Shown in pieces: positions 1 to 8,076 of a DNA stretch of 10,417 nt. A program made the position numbers and the translations under genes. Each line of letters opens with the position of its first letter. Position 1 is the first letter of the stretch. Source of the DNA: Bordetella parapertussis (lineage in GTDB: Bacteria > Pseudomonadota > Gammaproteobacteria > Burkholderiales > Burkholderiaceae_B); assembly GCA_943331855.1 (NCBI GenBank), contig CALQNE010000113.1, forward strand, positions 1-10,417. The letters are read 5' to 3'. A model generated the notes under the pieces. That model was not told the DNA's origin. It saw only the letters and a list, made by a program, of their open reading frames with translations, and made no database searches.

Positions 1-565
1 CGGCGCGGTCTGGCGTGTCAATTACTTGCACGGCGTGCCGGGGCAAGCCTGCCGCGAGTAAGCCGTGCTCAACAATTTTTGCTAAGGCAAGGTTTGATTG
101 CAATGCCTCACTACCGCCACGCAAAATACTCGCGTTGCCAGACTTTAAGCATAAGGCCGCTGCATCGATCGTGACGTTCGGCCGCGATTCATAAATAATG
201 CCAATCACACCAAGAGGCACACGCATTTGCGCGACGTGCATTCCGTTGGGACGTATCGTCGTTGCGGTGAGGCCGCCAATTGGATCGGGCATCGCCGCGA
301 TTTGTCTCAGGCCTTCGATCATCACGTCAATTGATCGTTCTGAAAGTGTCAGTCGATCGAGCAAGGCAGGTTCAAGTTGACGCGCGCGGGCCGCAGCCAC
401 GTCTTTTGCGTTGGCGCTTTGTAGGGACGCACGTTGCTGGGCGAGCGCGTCGGCCATGGCCAATAACGCCTGCGCCTTTTGAGCGCCGCTTGCACGCATC
501 AGAACGCGCGAGGCATCACGCGCCTGACGTCCGATTTGGTGCATCGTTTCTTGTAAAGTGGTCAT
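1..565 (-). CDS. proA: Gamma-glutamyl phosphate reductase, N-terminal part
   Basis: ProA reduces gamma-glutamyl phosphate to glutamate-5-semialdehyde with NADPH, the second step of proline synthesis in the cytoplasm. I translated this strand by hand. It is open from ATG at 565-563 to the window edge and gives 188 residues of a protein usually near 420. Recognisable ProA stretches are [17 protein letters not shown] (about residues 116-132), then [12 protein letters not shown], then ILRGGSEAL, all from the cofactor-binding aldehyde-dehydrogenase-like domain. The catalytic cysteine lies further on, outside the window. It is last in the leuS-lptE-holA-proA run, 33 bases after holA, and is probably cotranscribed. 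No strong Shine-Dalgarno is visible; the leader just before ATG is AT-rich. There is no other in-frame start nearby. No proB is adjacent in the visible part. The gene is cut by the window, not broken. Confidence 0.96.
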   Translation of the reverse strand, partial: MTTLQETMHQIGRQARDASRVLMRASGAQKAQALLAMADALAQQRASLQSANAKDVAAARARQLEPALLDRLTLSERSIDVMIEGLRQIAAMPDPIGGLTATTIRPNGMHVAQMRVPLGVIGIIYESRPNVTIDAAALCLKSGNASILRGGSEALQSNLALAKIVEHGLLAAGLPRHAVQVIDTPDRA

Positions 566-598
566 GAATATATAAACAAGCGATAAAAGTGGCGATGG

Positions 599-1642
599 TT
601 AGCTACGCGCCCCGGCGGCCGCGACACGCATGGCCAACCGAGTCATTTCTTCCCAGGGATCTTGCAAGCGACCGGGCACTTGCAAGCCCTTAATGAGGCG
701 ATCGACTTCATGCGCGTGTTGAACTGCAGCGGGCCAGTTGCGTGCGGCAACCCGTGCTAAAGCTTGACGTGCCAGTGATTCGTGCGCACCAAAGATACGC
801 TGTGAGCGTAGCACGGAGGCCAAGTCTTGTCCCGTAGTGTGTGCCTGGGAGATTCGCGCGAGCGTTCTGATTTCTTCACCGATTGCCCATAATACAAGCG
901 GAAGGGCTTCACCCTCGGCTTTCAAGCCGTCCATGATCCGCACCAGACGAGGTACGTCGCCGATGAGCATCGCATCGCGCAAGCCGTAGATGTTGTAACG
1001 CGCAACATTCATGACGGCTTGTTCAACAGCTTCGGCCGGCAAGGGGCCTTCATCAAACAGCAGGCCGAGCTTTAAAATTTCTTGATGGGCAGCAAGCAAA
1101 TTACCTTCAACCTTGTCGGCAAGCCATTCAAGTGTTGCAGGTTCGGCTTTTTGTTTTTGCCGTGCGAGTCGCTGCTCGATCCATTTAGGCAATTGGGCGC
1201 GTTCGACGTTTGGAAGGTCGAGCAGAGTACTTGCAGCAAACAGTGCGCTCGCCCATTTACTGTCGCGCGACGCTTTATCCAGACGCGGCAGCGACACAAT
1301 GGTTAAGACCTCACCGTCGCTGACACCCTTGCTGCGATTGGCTAAACCAATGAGCGCGTCGGCCCCTTGTTTGCCGGGCTTACCAGTCGGCAACGAGATT
1401 TCAACCAGTTGCTTATCGCCAAACAGAGAACCGCTTTGCGTTGAAACACCTAAGGTGCTCCAGTCGCTTCGCGCGTCCATCAAAAACGAGGTGCGATCAA
1501 GGTAGCCCGCAGTTTTTGCCACGACACGCAGCGCGTCGGCGGCCTCAATGGTAAGTAAAGGATCATCACCCATCACCACATAGAGCGCAGCAAGCTGCGC
1601 GCCAGGGCGACTCAGGGTTTCGATCAAGCGATCGACGCTCAT
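599..1642 (-). CDS. holA: DNA polymerase III delta subunit
   Basis: This is the delta subunit of the clamp loader, which opens the beta sliding clamp so that it can be placed on primed DNA. It is 347 residues long, close to E. coli HolA (343). The N-terminus carries the family-typical AALYVVMGDDPLLTIEAADA (about residues 18-37), the start of the AAA+-like domain I. That domain in delta does not act as an ATPase. The middle (about 140-210) and C-terminal helical collar domain (about 215-340) follow. FLMDARSDW and SLFGDKQLVEI (about 53-82) are also typical of HolA; the SLFG...LVEI region is part of the clamp-binding domain. The ATG at 1642-1640 has an AGGCGG-like ribosome site about 7 bases ahead. 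It starts 13 bases after the lptE stop and ends 33 bases before proA, so it belongs to the leuS operon. Confidence 0.95.
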   Translation of the reverse strand: MSVDRLIETLSRPGAQLAALYVVMGDDPLLTIEAADALRVVAKTAGYLDRTSFLMDARSDWSTLGVSTQSGSLFGDKQLVEISLPTGKPGKQGADALIGLANRSKGVSDGEVLTIVSLPRLDKASRDSKWASALFAASTLLDLPNVERAQLPKWIEQRLARQKQKAEPATLEWLADKVEGNLLAAHQEILKLGLLFDEGPLPAEAVEQAVMNVARYNIYGLRDAMLIGDVPRLVRIMDGLKAEGEALPLVLWAIGEEIRTLARISQAHTTGQDLASVLRSQRIFGAHESLARQALARVAARNWPAAVQHAHEVDRLIKGLQVPGRLQDPWEEMTRLAMRVAAAGARS

Positions 1643-1655
1643 TGATAGCCGCCTG

Positions 1656-2465
1656 CTAGTCTGGGCCGACGGATACGGGAGCAGGCGTCAGCGAGGGGTT
1701 TTGCCAAATTTGAGGAAGCATCGTAGGCGCATTTACACGCGGCACGGTTTCTTCATCCTCTTCATCTTCTGGTGCCAGCGAGGCAAGTGTTTGCCAGCGC
1801 GTGGCAATGTCAGGTGCAGTGACGCGTCGCAAAATACGCGCCACCAGGCTGCGTTGCATATCTTTGAATAGCGTTGCGGCCTCGCCTTCTTTCGCTTGCA
1901 CGACGCGATCATCAAACGGCATGCTGCGAATTGAATATAGCGTTGTGTCAGGCAGAATGATCTGATCTTTGGCAGTTACCAACCGAAACGTGTAGGTTAA
2001 AGACAGTTCGTATTCTTCAGGTTTGCCTTGAGCATTAATCGCTACGATACGCGTACTCCTGACATCGCTGATTTGCTCAAGCCTGGCTTTTGCAAGTTTG
2101 CGTACTTTGGCGGCTTTGATACGATCAATGGTCGCTTTATCCTCTGAATCGTCATTCTCTTCAATATCGCTTGCGAGCACGACCATATCACGCGGCTCGA
2201 TCAGCTTGGTGCCAGGGGACGCGGCTCGCAGCGCGCGACGCAAATCGGCACCGAACTGAGAGTTTTGCGGAATATTGATTGATAGTGAGTCAAAGGGCAT
2301 GGGTGTTTCTCCCTGCATCTTAAAGCCACAACCACTGAGTGCGAGCACGGCCAACACAGAGCCGAGCGAGAACAGCCAGGCGCGCGCGCGTACAAAGACT
2401 GACGGCGCAGGCTTGGGCGTTTGTGCAGCCGCCGAGACAGTTTGGCGTAATGTCGGGCTATTCAT
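1656..2465 (-). CDS. lptE: LPS-assembly lipoprotein LptE
   Basis: LptE is the outer-membrane lipoprotein that plugs the LptD barrel and helps insert lipopolysaccharide in the outer leaflet. The 269-residue product has a hydrophobic segment at about residues 31-43, then a lipobox LSGC with the acylated cysteine at Cys46, then GFKMQGETPMPFDSL, a typical LptE start after the lipidated Cys. The positive RARAW just before the hydrophobic stretch suits an n-region. A signal sequence of 45 residues is long, but no better in-frame start is visible between the ATG and the lipobox. The protein is longer than E. coli LptE (193) and has an acidic patch, APEDEEDEETVP, near the C-terminus. It begins 15 bases after the leuS stop, with an AGGA about 10 bases before ATG, and ends 13 bases before holA. 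The assignment rests on the lipobox region plus its position between leuS and holA. Confidence 0.92.
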   Translation of the reverse strand: MNSPTLRQTVSAAAQTPKPAPSVFVRARAWLFSLGSVLAVLALSGCGFKMQGETPMPFDSLSINIPQNSQFGADLRRALRAASPGTKLIEPRDMVVLASDIEENDDSEDKATIDRIKAAKVRKLAKARLEQISDVRSTRIVAINAQGKPEEYELSLTYTFRLVTAKDQIILPDTTLYSIRSMPFDDRVVQAKEGEAATLFKDMQRSLVARILRRVTAPDIATRWQTLASLAPEDEEDEETVPRVNAPTMLPQIWQNPSLTPAPVSVGPD

Positions 2466-2480
2466 TGCAGCATTATCCTG

Positions 2481-5153
2481 TTATCCGACCACGTTGACGA
2501 GTTTACCGGGCACGACGATGATGCGCTTGGGCGGGCGACCTTCAAGATTGCGTATGACTGCCTCGTGGGACGCGGCTAGTTGCTCGATGGTCTCTTTGCT
2601 TGCAGTGCGTGCAACAGTCAGATTACCCCGAAGTTTGCCGTTCACCTGTAAAACAAGCTCAAGTTCATCGGTCACAAGGGCTTTTTCGTCCACGCAAGGC
2701 CAGGGCGCGTCTAGCAAATCGCCATAAATCGCAGCAAAGCCTAATTCAGCCCATAGATTCCAGGTCACGTGCGGCACGACAGGATAGAGCACCCGCAACA
2801 GAACGCCCATGGTTTCGGCCGTGGCCGCCGTCGCAAAGCCAGAGTCACCTAAAGTTGCGTCGTCGATCGCATTGAGCATTTTCATGCAGGCCGAGACCAC
2901 GGTGTTGTACTGAATGCGTTGATAGTCGTAATCGGCCTGTTTAAGCAGAGAGTAGATTTCAAGCCGTAGTTTTTTGATGTCTGTACTCGCGCCTGACCAA
3001 TCAGTGACGGGTGCCGACAAACCCTTGGTGATGAGGTCTTGCTTTTGATGGCATAAGGCCCAGAGTCGACGTAAAAAGCGATTTGAACCCTCAACCCCTG
3101 AGTCTGACCATTCAAGCGTTTGCTCAGGCGGGCTGGTAAACATCACAAACAAACGGGCTGTATCGGCGCCTTGGGTGTCAATCAGCGATTGTGGATCGAC
3201 CCCGTTATTTTTTGATTTAGACATCGTGCCCACACCGCCATAAGTGATGGCGCGGCCATCGCTTTTGAGTATGGCGCCCGTGATGGCACCTTTGGCATCG
3301 TAGACATTTTCGACGTCTTCAGGCCAGAAGTAATCAATTGCGCCGTTTTCAGCTTTGGCTGAGTAGATATGGTTGAGCACCATGCCTTGGCACAGCAGTT
3401 TGGTAAAGGGCTCATCAAACTTGACCAAGCCCAAATCACGCATCACGCGCGTCCAGAAACGCGCATATAGCAGATGTAATACGGCATGCTCAATGCCGCC
3501 GATGTACTGATCCATCGGCATCCAGTAGTCGTTGCGGGCATCGACCATAGACTGTTCGTTACCTGGCGAGGTGTAGCGCATGAAATACCACGATGAATCG
3601 ATAAACGTATCCATCGTGTCGGTTTCGCGTTTTGCCGGCTTGCCGCAGCTTGGGCATTGGCACGACAAAAACGCTTCGTGTTTGGCCAAGGGGTTGCCAC
3701 TCCCGTCTGGAATCAAGTCCTCGGGCAGTACAACAGGTAAATCTTTTTCAGGCACGGGTACGGCGCCGCAAGCATCACAATGAATGATGGGGATCGGAGT
3801 ACCCCAATAGCGTTGACGCGAGATGCCCCAGTCGCGCAGGCGCCAAGTGGTTTGTCGTGTGCCGAGCCCGAGGCTTTCGAGTTTGGCGGCAATGGCCCCA
3901 AGCGCTTCGGTGAAGCTCAAACCGTCATAGATACCCGAGTTAATCAGGCGCCCTGTTTGTTTGTCGGCATAGGCCTCCGACCATACTTGGTCGTTAAACG
4001 GCTTATCGCCGGCTTGCACGACTTGTTTAATTGTCAGGCCATATTTGTTGGCAAAGGCGAAATCGCGTTCGTCGTGCGCAGGCACGCCCATAACCGCACC
4101 ATCGCCGTAGCTCATCAATACATAGTTGCCCACCCATAAAGGAACAGCATCACCTGTGAGAGGGTGCGTGACTGTAAGACCCGTATCGAGACCTTCTTTT
4201 TCGCGCGTCGCAAGTTCGGCTTCAGTGGTGCCGCCTTGTTTGCAGTGCTCGATAAAGGCCGTTAAGGCGGGGTTCGTTTTTGCAGCGTGTATCGCTAAAG
4301 GGTGTTCGGGTGCGACCGCGCAAAAGGTGACGCCCATGATGGTGTCTGGGCGAGTTGTAAAGACATACATTTTTCCATCTTGAATCAGTGCGCCCGAAGC
4401 ATCTTTGATCGTATGTAAAAACGCAAAGCGTACGCCTTCGCTTTTTCCGATCCAGTTCTCTTGCATGGCACGCACGCGATCTGGCCAGCCCTCTAGGCCA
4501 TTTTGTGTCTGCTCGAGTAACTCGGCTGCGTAATCAGTAATACGCAGGTAATAGCCTGGAATTTCGCGCTTTTCAACGGGTGCGCCCGAGCGCCAGCCGC
4601 GTCCGTCAATCACTTGTTCGTTGGCTAAGACAGTTTTATCGACGGGGTCCCAGTTAACGACTTGCGTTTTACGATAAGCGATGCCTTTTTCAAGCATCTT
4701 CAAAAACAGCCATTGATTCCATTTGTAGTAGTTTGGGTCGCAGGCGCACATTTCGCGCGACCAATCGATGGCCAAGCCCATGGCCTTCATCTGCTTTTTC
4801 ATGTACGCGATGTTGTCGTACGTCCATTTTGCAGGAGGGACTTTGGATTTGATCGCGGCATTTTCAGCCGGCATGCCAAAAGCATCCCAACCCATGGGCA
4901 TCAAGACGTTGTAGCCGCGCATGCGTAACTGGCGCGTCATCATGTCGTTGATCGTGTAGTTACGCACATGGCCCATATGCAGCTTGCCACTTGGATAGGG
5001 CAGCATCGAACAGGCATAAAACTTTGGCTTGGGTTGGCCGTTTTTGTCGGTGGCGCCCTCGGTGACGCGATAAGCATCGCGGCCGTCCCAGTTGATGTGG
5101 GCAGCTTGTTCGACAACGGTGGGTTGATAGCGTTCGAGCATGGATAAAGCCAT
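2481..5153 (-). CDS. leuS: Leucyl-tRNA synthetase
   Basis: LeuRS charges tRNA-Leu with leucine in the cytoplasm and hydrolyses wrongly charged tRNA. It has 890 residues, near the bacterial norm (E. coli 860). The HIGH-type motif HMGH is at 59-62 within [16 protein letters not shown]. The CP1 editing domain shows TTRPDT at 266-271 and [10 protein letters not shown] with the conserved aspartate at 361. A zinc-ribbon-like set of cysteines is at 459, 462, 498, 500 and 503. The class I KMSKS motif appears as TMSKS at 643-647. The C-terminus holds the anticodon-binding and small C-terminal domains. Two ATGs are possible, at 5153 (used here) and four codons later at 5141 (MLERYQP). Relatives often begin near the second, and neither has a Shine-Dalgarno. 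It is first in the leuS-lptE-holA-proA run, separated from rpmG by a terminator. Confidence 0.98.
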   Translation of the reverse strand: MALSMLERYQPTVVEQAAHINWDGRDAYRVTEGATDKNGQPKPKFYACSMLPYPSGKLHMGHVRNYTINDMMTRQLRMRGYNVLMPMGWDAFGMPAENAAIKSKVPPAKWTYDNIAYMKKQMKAMGLAIDWSREMCACDPNYYKWNQWLFLKMLEKGIAYRKTQVVNWDPVDKTVLANEQVIDGRGWRSGAPVEKREIPGYYLRITDYAAELLEQTQNGLEGWPDRVRAMQENWIGKSEGVRFAFLHTIKDASGALIQDGKMYVFTTRPDTIMGVTFCAVAPEHPLAIHAAKTNPALTAFIEHCKQGGTTEAELATREKEGLDTGLTVTHPLTGDAVPLWVGNYVLMSYGDGAVMGVPAHDERDFAFANKYGLTIKQVVQAGDKPFNDQVWSEAYADKQTGRLINSGIYDGLSFTEALGAIAAKLESLGLGTRQTTWRLRDWGISRQRYWGTPIPIIHCDACGAVPVPEKDLPVVLPEDLIPDGSGNPLAKHEAFLSCQCPSCGKPAKRETDTMDTFIDSSWYFMRYTSPGNEQSMVDARNDYWMPMDQYIGGIEHAVLHLLYARFWTRVMRDLGLVKFDEPFTKLLCQGMVLNHIYSAKAENGAIDYFWPEDVENVYDAKGAITGAILKSDGRAITYGGVGTMSKSKNNGVDPQSLIDTQGADTARLFVMFTSPPEQTLEWSDSGVEGSNRFLRRLWALCHQKQDLITKGLSAPVTDWSGASTDIKKLRLEIYSLLKQADYDYQRIQYNTVVSACMKMLNAIDDATLGDSGFATAATAETMGVLLRVLYPVVPHVTWNLWAELGFAAIYGDLLDAPWPCVDEKALVTDELELVLQVNGKLRGNLTVARTASKETIEQLAASHEAVIRNLEGRPPKRIIVVPGKLVNVVG

Positions 5154-5191
5154 AAAAAAAGGTCAGGGTGCAGCAAGCGCCCAATCAACCT
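5154..5191 (-). other. leuS leader hairpin with U7 run before the start codon
   Basis: Read on the minus strand, the leader can fold an outer stem (AGGTT with GACCT, including one G-U pair), an internal loop, then GGG with CCC, a C-A mismatch, GC with GC and a 5-base loop. Seven Ts (5160-5154) follow directly and touch the leuS ATG. This has the shape of an imperfect intrinsic terminator or a translation-control hairpin. If transcription starts near 5189, the outer 5' arm is partly missing and the structure would be weak. Its role is uncertain. Confidence 0.3.
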
Positions 5192-5194
5192 CAC

Positions 5195-5216
5195 ATTATA
5201 GAGGGACGACTGATTT
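5195..5216 (-). promoter_or_regulatory. Candidate sigma-70 promoter for leuS
   Basis: On the minus strand a perfect TATAAT occupies 5200-5195. The best -35-like hexamer is GCGACA, 15 bases upstream. It is a weak match and the spacing is short. The predicted transcription start is near 5189, leaving a leader of about 35 bases to the leuS ATG. The -10 lies downstream of the rpmG terminator, as expected for an independent leuS operon promoter. The -10 is seen directly; promoter activity is inferred. Confidence 0.5.
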
Positions 5217-5226
5217 GTCGCGGGCG

Positions 5227-5257
5227 AAAAACAAAAAAGCCCCGGTGGGGGCTTTTT
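5227..5257 (-). terminator. Rho-independent terminator of rpmB-rpmG
   Basis: A perfect 10-bp inverted repeat, AAAAAGCCCC (5234-5243) and GGGGCTTTTT (5248-5257), encloses a 4-base loop. On the minus strand it is followed by a T-run interrupted by one G (6 Ts, G, 5 Ts; 5238-5227). It begins 26 bases after the rpmG stop, so it should end the rpmB-rpmG transcript and insulate leuS. The A/T flanks are symmetric next to the stem, but only the minus strand has a gene feeding into it. Confidence 0.92.
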
Positions 5258-5283
5258 GCGAGTGCCGAATCAGGGGCGAGCGA

Positions 5284-5451
5284 TTACTTGAGCTTGGTCT
5301 CTTTGTAATCTACATGCTTGCGTGCCACTGGATCAAATTTCTTGATCAGCATTTTTTCAGGCATGTTGCGCTTGTTTTTGGTCGTTGTATAGAAATGACC
5401 AGTGCCAGCGCTCGATTCGAGCTTAATTTTTTCGCGGGTACCTTTTGCCAT
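5284..5451 (-). CDS. rpmG: 50S ribosomal protein L33
   Basis: L33 is a small protein of the large ribosomal subunit, located near the E site. This short gene gives 55 residues, the same length as E. coli L33, with [20 protein letters not shown] at the start and [14 protein letters not shown] following. This matches the family almost throughout. It contains no cysteine, so it is the zinc-free form usual in proteobacteria, without the CXXC pairs of the zinc-binding paralogue. A strong AAGGAG (5463-5458) sits 6 bases before ATG and overlaps the rpmB stop codon, which suggests translational coupling. It lies 11 bases after rpmB and is followed by an intrinsic terminator. Confidence 0.97.
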   Translation of the reverse strand: MAKGTREKIKLESSAGTGHFYTTTKNKRNMPEKMLIKKFDPVARKHVDYKETKLK

Positions 5452-5462
5452 GTTGGGCTCCT

Positions 5463-5699
5463 TTAAGCGACTTCGCCGCGTGCACGCAGATCAACTAACA
5501 CGGCATCAATGCCGAGCTTGTCGATGGTACGGATCGCATTGGTTGTGACGCGCAGACGAATCCAGCGGTTTTCGCTTTCAACCCAAAACCGACGTGACTG
5601 CAGGTTTGGCAGAAAACGACGCTTGGTTTTATTGTTTGCGTGTGAAACATTGTTGCCCACCATGGGGGCTTTTCCGGTCACTTGGCATACACGTGCCAT
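5463..5699 (-). CDS. rpmB: 50S ribosomal protein L28
   Basis: L28 is a component of the large ribosomal subunit. The product is 78 residues, as in E. coli, beginning [20 protein letters not shown] and containing [20 protein letters not shown] (about residues 25-44), the most conserved L28 stretch, with the usual basic character and the C-terminal LRARGE. The ATG at 5699-5697 has an AGGTG about 7 bases upstream. It is first in a two-gene unit with rpmG; its TAA stop is contained in the rpmG ribosome site region. A sigma-70-like promoter lies 45-74 bases upstream. Confidence 0.98.
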   Translation of the reverse strand: MARVCQVTGKAPMVGNNVSHANNKTKRRFLPNLQSRRFWVESENRWIRLRVTTNAIRTIDKLGIDAVLVDLRARGEVA

Positions 5700-5743
5700 G
5701 GGCTACACCTATTATTTGTTCAAAGATTCGCATCAAGTCCGCC

Positions 5744-5773
5744 ATTCTAATACGAAATGGAGTTTTTGATCAA
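5744..5773 (-). promoter_or_regulatory. Candidate sigma-70 promoter for rpmB-rpmG
   Basis: On the minus strand TTGATC (5773-5768; 4 of 6 to the -35 consensus) is separated by 18 bases from TAGAAT (5749-5744; 5 of 6 to the -10). The predicted start near 5737 gives a leader of about 38 bases with an AGGTG before the rpmB ATG. The -35 lies just after the stop of the upstream transporter gene, so read-through from that gene could add to expression. Confidence 0.55.
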
Positions 5774-5778
5774 GCCCC

Positions 5779-6969
5779 CTAGGCACGACGGGCAATGCGG
5801 CCAAGCAAAAAGGCCAGGGTGGTGCATCCTCCCATAATCCAGCAAAGTGGGCCTGGGCCTGCCAGATTCACGAGGCTGACCGTGAGGCCCGCCAAAGCCC
5901 CACACGACATTGTGAAGGTGCCCATCATCGCCGAGGCTGACCCCAGCTGGTGGCCTTGATCTGAAAGCGCCATCGCTGCTGAATTGGGGCCGACAAATCC
6001 CTGCGTAAACATAAAGCACACGATGCAGAGCATGATGAGGGGGAGGGTGATCCAGCCCAATAGCGTTAGGCTAAGGGCTGTGAGCCCCGCTGCCATCATT
6101 GCTCGCAAGGCCCAGGGCAGCAGTTTTTCGGGGCGATGCTTTTTTAGCAAGCGCGCGCTGACTTGTGAGCCGACGATTAGGCTAACGGCATTCAATCCAA
6201 AAAAGAAGCCATAAGCTTGGGGTGATACGTCAAAATGCTCAATAAAAAGACGCGGCGAAGCCACGATATAGCCGAACATGGTGGCCGAACCAAGGCCTCC
6301 CGACAGCGCAAAGGCGACGAACCGCCGGTGCGTGATCAGACCCCAGTAGGTTCGAAAAATATGTCCCCAGCTCAGGGCAATCTGTTTCTCAGGCGGTAGG
6401 CTCTCAACCATGATGCGCGATACGGCGATCAGTAACGCGATCCCAGCGAGTGTGATGACAGCAAAAATCCCACGCCAGCCCGTAAGTGCTAATACCTGAC
6501 CTCCTACCAAGGGGGCCAAAATTGGTGCGATTCCCATCACTAGCATCAGCATCGATAGCGCCCGAGCCGCCTCTTGCGTGCTGTAGTGGTCGCGTACCAC
6601 GGCACGTGAAATCACCATGCCGGCAGCACCGCCCATGGCTTGAATGACCCGGCATACCGTTAGAAACTCAACGGTGGGTGCCAGGGCGCAACCCGCTGAG
6701 GCGAGGATGTACACCAGCAGGGCGCCATACAGGGGCGGTTTGCGACCAAAGCGGTCTGCAAGGGGGCCATAAATTAACTGGGCGCAGGCCATCCCGATTA
6801 AGTAGGCCGCCAGCGTTCGCTCAACCTGACTGCCGGTCGCGCCTAAGCTAGCGGCCATGTCCGGAAACGCCGGCAGATACATGTCAATCGAGACGGGGCC
6901 AATCGCCGTGAGGGCACCCATCAGAAGCAACCACCCCGGCAGGCCCATTTCGGCCAGTCGGCGGGACAT
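5779..6969 (-). CDS. Bcr/CflA-type multidrug efflux MFS transporter
   Basis: This is a predicted inner-membrane drug/proton antiporter of the major facilitator superfamily. The 396-residue product is hydrophobic throughout, with about 12 membrane segments. TM1 carries GPVSIDMYLPAFPDM (about residues 24-38), the Bcr/CflA signature with an acidic residue, Asp29, in the membrane. The loop between TM2 and TM3 has motif A, GPLADRFGRKP (68-78). TM5 has APILAPLVGG (148-157), resembling antiporter motif C. A basic central loop is near 185-216. The ATG overlaps the stop of the upstream oxidoreductase by one base (TAATG), so the two are translationally coupled. No terminator is evident in the 79 bases before rpmB. 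The substrate cannot be told from sequence; Bcr relatives export bicyclomycin or sulfonamides and others export chloramphenicol or cysteine. Confidence 0.9.
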   Translation of the reverse strand: MSRRLAEMGLPGWLLLMGALTAIGPVSIDMYLPAFPDMAASLGATGSQVERTLAAYLIGMACAQLIYGPLADRFGRKPPLYGALLVYILASAGCALAPTVEFLTVCRVIQAMGGAAGMVISRAVVRDHYSTQEAARALSMLMLVMGIAPILAPLVGGQVLALTGWRGIFAVITLAGIALLIAVSRIMVESLPPEKQIALSWGHIFRTYWGLITHRRFVAFALSGGLGSATMFGYIVASPRLFIEHFDVSPQAYGFFFGLNAVSLIVGSQVSARLLKKHRPEKLLPWALRAMMAAGLTALSLTLLGWITLPLIMLCIVCFMFTQGFVGPNSAAMALSDQGHQLGSASAMMGTFTMSCGALAGLTVSLVNLAGPGPLCWIMGGCTTLAFLLGRIARRA

Positions 6970-7982
6970 TAAGCGATTGCTACCGCAGTTTCAATATTGC
7001 GCACGGCCTGCGCCGCGATTTCAAACGAATGCAGTCTTGCCTTGTGATCGAAGATTTGACCAGCAATCATCAATTCATTGGCACCTGTCTGCTCAATCAG
7101 ACGCTCGAGTCCTCGCTGCACGGTTTCGGGCGAGCCTACCACCGAGCATGCTAAAGATTCGTTAACCGAGGCCTTTTCGTGTGGTGTCCAAAAAGTTTCA
7201 ATGTCATCGATAGGTGGGGGCAACTGGCCGCGCGTATTGCGACGCATGCGGGTTGCGTTTTGCTGATGGCTTGTAAATAGGTACTGCGCTTGCTCGTCAG
7301 TGTCTGCCGCGACGATATTCACCCCTACCATCGCATGTGACTTGGCCAGCTGGGTAGAAGGCTTGAACAGGCTTTTATAAGCCTGCATTGCTTGCAGCAG
7401 ATAGTCAGGGGCAAAATGTGAGGCAAACGCGTAGGGCAAGCCAAAATGTGCGGCCAACTGCGCACCGTACATGCTTGAGCCCAAAATCCAGATCGGCACA
7501 TGTAATCCAGCGCCGGGGATCGCTTTGACGGCTTGGCCGGGTTGAATGTCATCGAAATAGTGTTGCAATTCTTGTACGTCTTGTGGAAACTGGTCAGAGT
7601 TTCCCAGCAAGTCGCGGCGTAACGCACGGGCGGTTAGCTGGTCGGTGCCAGGTGCGCGGCCCAAGCCCAGGTCAATGCGGTCTGGAAACAGCGCTGCCAA
7701 GGTCCCGAATTGCTCAGCAATGACGAGTGGCGCGTGGTTTGGCAACATCACCCCACCTGAGCCCACGCGTATCGTTTTTGTACCCGCCGCAACATAGCCC
7801 ACAATGACGGCAGTTGCCGAACTGGCGTTACCAATCATGTTGTGGTGTTCAGCCAGCCAATAGCGTGTGTAACCCCAGCGCTCGGCGTGTTGGGCCAAGT
7901 CGCGCGAGTTGTGCAGGGCATCCGACGCGGTAAAACCCTGAGGGATTGGCGAAAGGTCTAGAATTGAGTAAGGAATGCTCAT
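6969..7982 (-). CDS. LLM-class flavin-dependent oxidoreductase, YhbW-like
   Basis: This is a luciferase-like (bacterial luciferase alpha-chain fold) FMN-dependent monooxygenase or oxidoreductase, resembling E. coli YhbW, whose substrate is unknown. The TIM-barrel family stretches are clear: [10 protein letters not shown] (5-14), [10 protein letters not shown] (40-49), [20 protein letters not shown] (74-93) and [14 protein letters not shown] (101-114). With the ATG at 7982 the length is 337 residues, close to YhbW (335). A longer reading from a GTG at 8024 adds 14 residues unlike the family start and has a stop directly before it, so I prefer the ATG, although its ribosome site (GAGA-like) is weak. 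The stop overlaps the ATG of the Bcr/CflA exporter by one base. The gene is divergent from the thiolase. The family is sure; the reaction is not. Confidence 0.9.
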   Translation of the reverse strand: MSIPYSILDLSPIPQGFTASDALHNSRDLAQHAERWGYTRYWLAEHHNMIGNASSATAVIVGYVAAGTKTIRVGSGGVMLPNHAPLVIAEQFGTLAALFPDRIDLGLGRAPGTDQLTARALRRDLLGNSDQFPQDVQELQHYFDDIQPGQAVKAIPGAGLHVPIWILGSSMYGAQLAAHFGLPYAFASHFAPDYLLQAMQAYKSLFKPSTQLAKSHAMVGVNIVAADTDEQAQYLFTSHQQNATRMRRNTRGQLPPPIDDIETFWTPHEKASVNESLACSVVGSPETVQRGLERLIEQTGANELMIAGQIFDHKARLHSFEIAAQAVRNIETAVAIA

Positions 7983-8076
7983 CAGTTTCTCTTGGCTGTT
8001 CGGGCGGGTTATGCTTGTGGCCACTTAGCGTAAATTGTAAATTCGTAACAAATCATAAACCTATTAGGAGCGCAAC
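7983..8076. promoter_or_regulatory. Divergent promoter region with tandem heptamer
   Basis: This 94-base region lies between the oxidoreductase and the thiolase. GTAAATT occurs twice head to tail (8030-8036 and 8037-8043), followed by the partial copy CGTAACAA. On the minus strand TACAAT (8039-8034; 5 of 6 to -10) could serve the oxidoreductase/exporter pair, though no good -35 is seen. On the plus strand a weak pair, TTGTGG (8015-8020) and TAAATT (8038-8043) with 17-base spacing, could serve the thiolase. The thiolase has a strong AGGAG at 8066-8070, 6 bases before ATG. The two candidate -10 elements overlap at the repeat, so a regulator bound there could affect both directions; that is inference. 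Confidence 0.4.

Noticed and set aside
1113..1505. 130-codon plus-strand open frame opposite holA
   Set aside because: It is a shadow of a strongly supported gene, with no recognisable protein features.
2275..2727. 150-codon plus-strand open frame across the lptE/leuS junction
   Set aside because: Antisense to two confident genes; its sequence looks like a frame shadow and has no ribosome site I could identify.
3780..4139. 119-codon plus-strand open frame opposite leuS
   Set aside because: Antisense shadow within the conserved editing and catalytic region of LeuRS, no family resemblance.
5284..5451. Cysteine-free L33 as an anomaly
   Set aside because: The zinc-free L33 form is normal in proteobacteria.
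5140..5466. 108-codon plus-strand open frame spanning the leuS leader, terminator and rpmG
   Set aside because: It crosses an intrinsic terminator and is antisense to rpmG; explained by the genes on the other strand.
5779..5830. Possible terminator after the exporter gene
   Set aside because: Only a 4-bp GCCC/GGGC pairing with a long loop and no T-run; too weak to call.
7983..8024. Longer oxidoreductase reading from GTG at 8024
   Set aside because: It adds 14 residues unlike the family start, has no ribosome site, and a TAA stop lies directly before the GTG; the ATG at 7982 gives the expected length.
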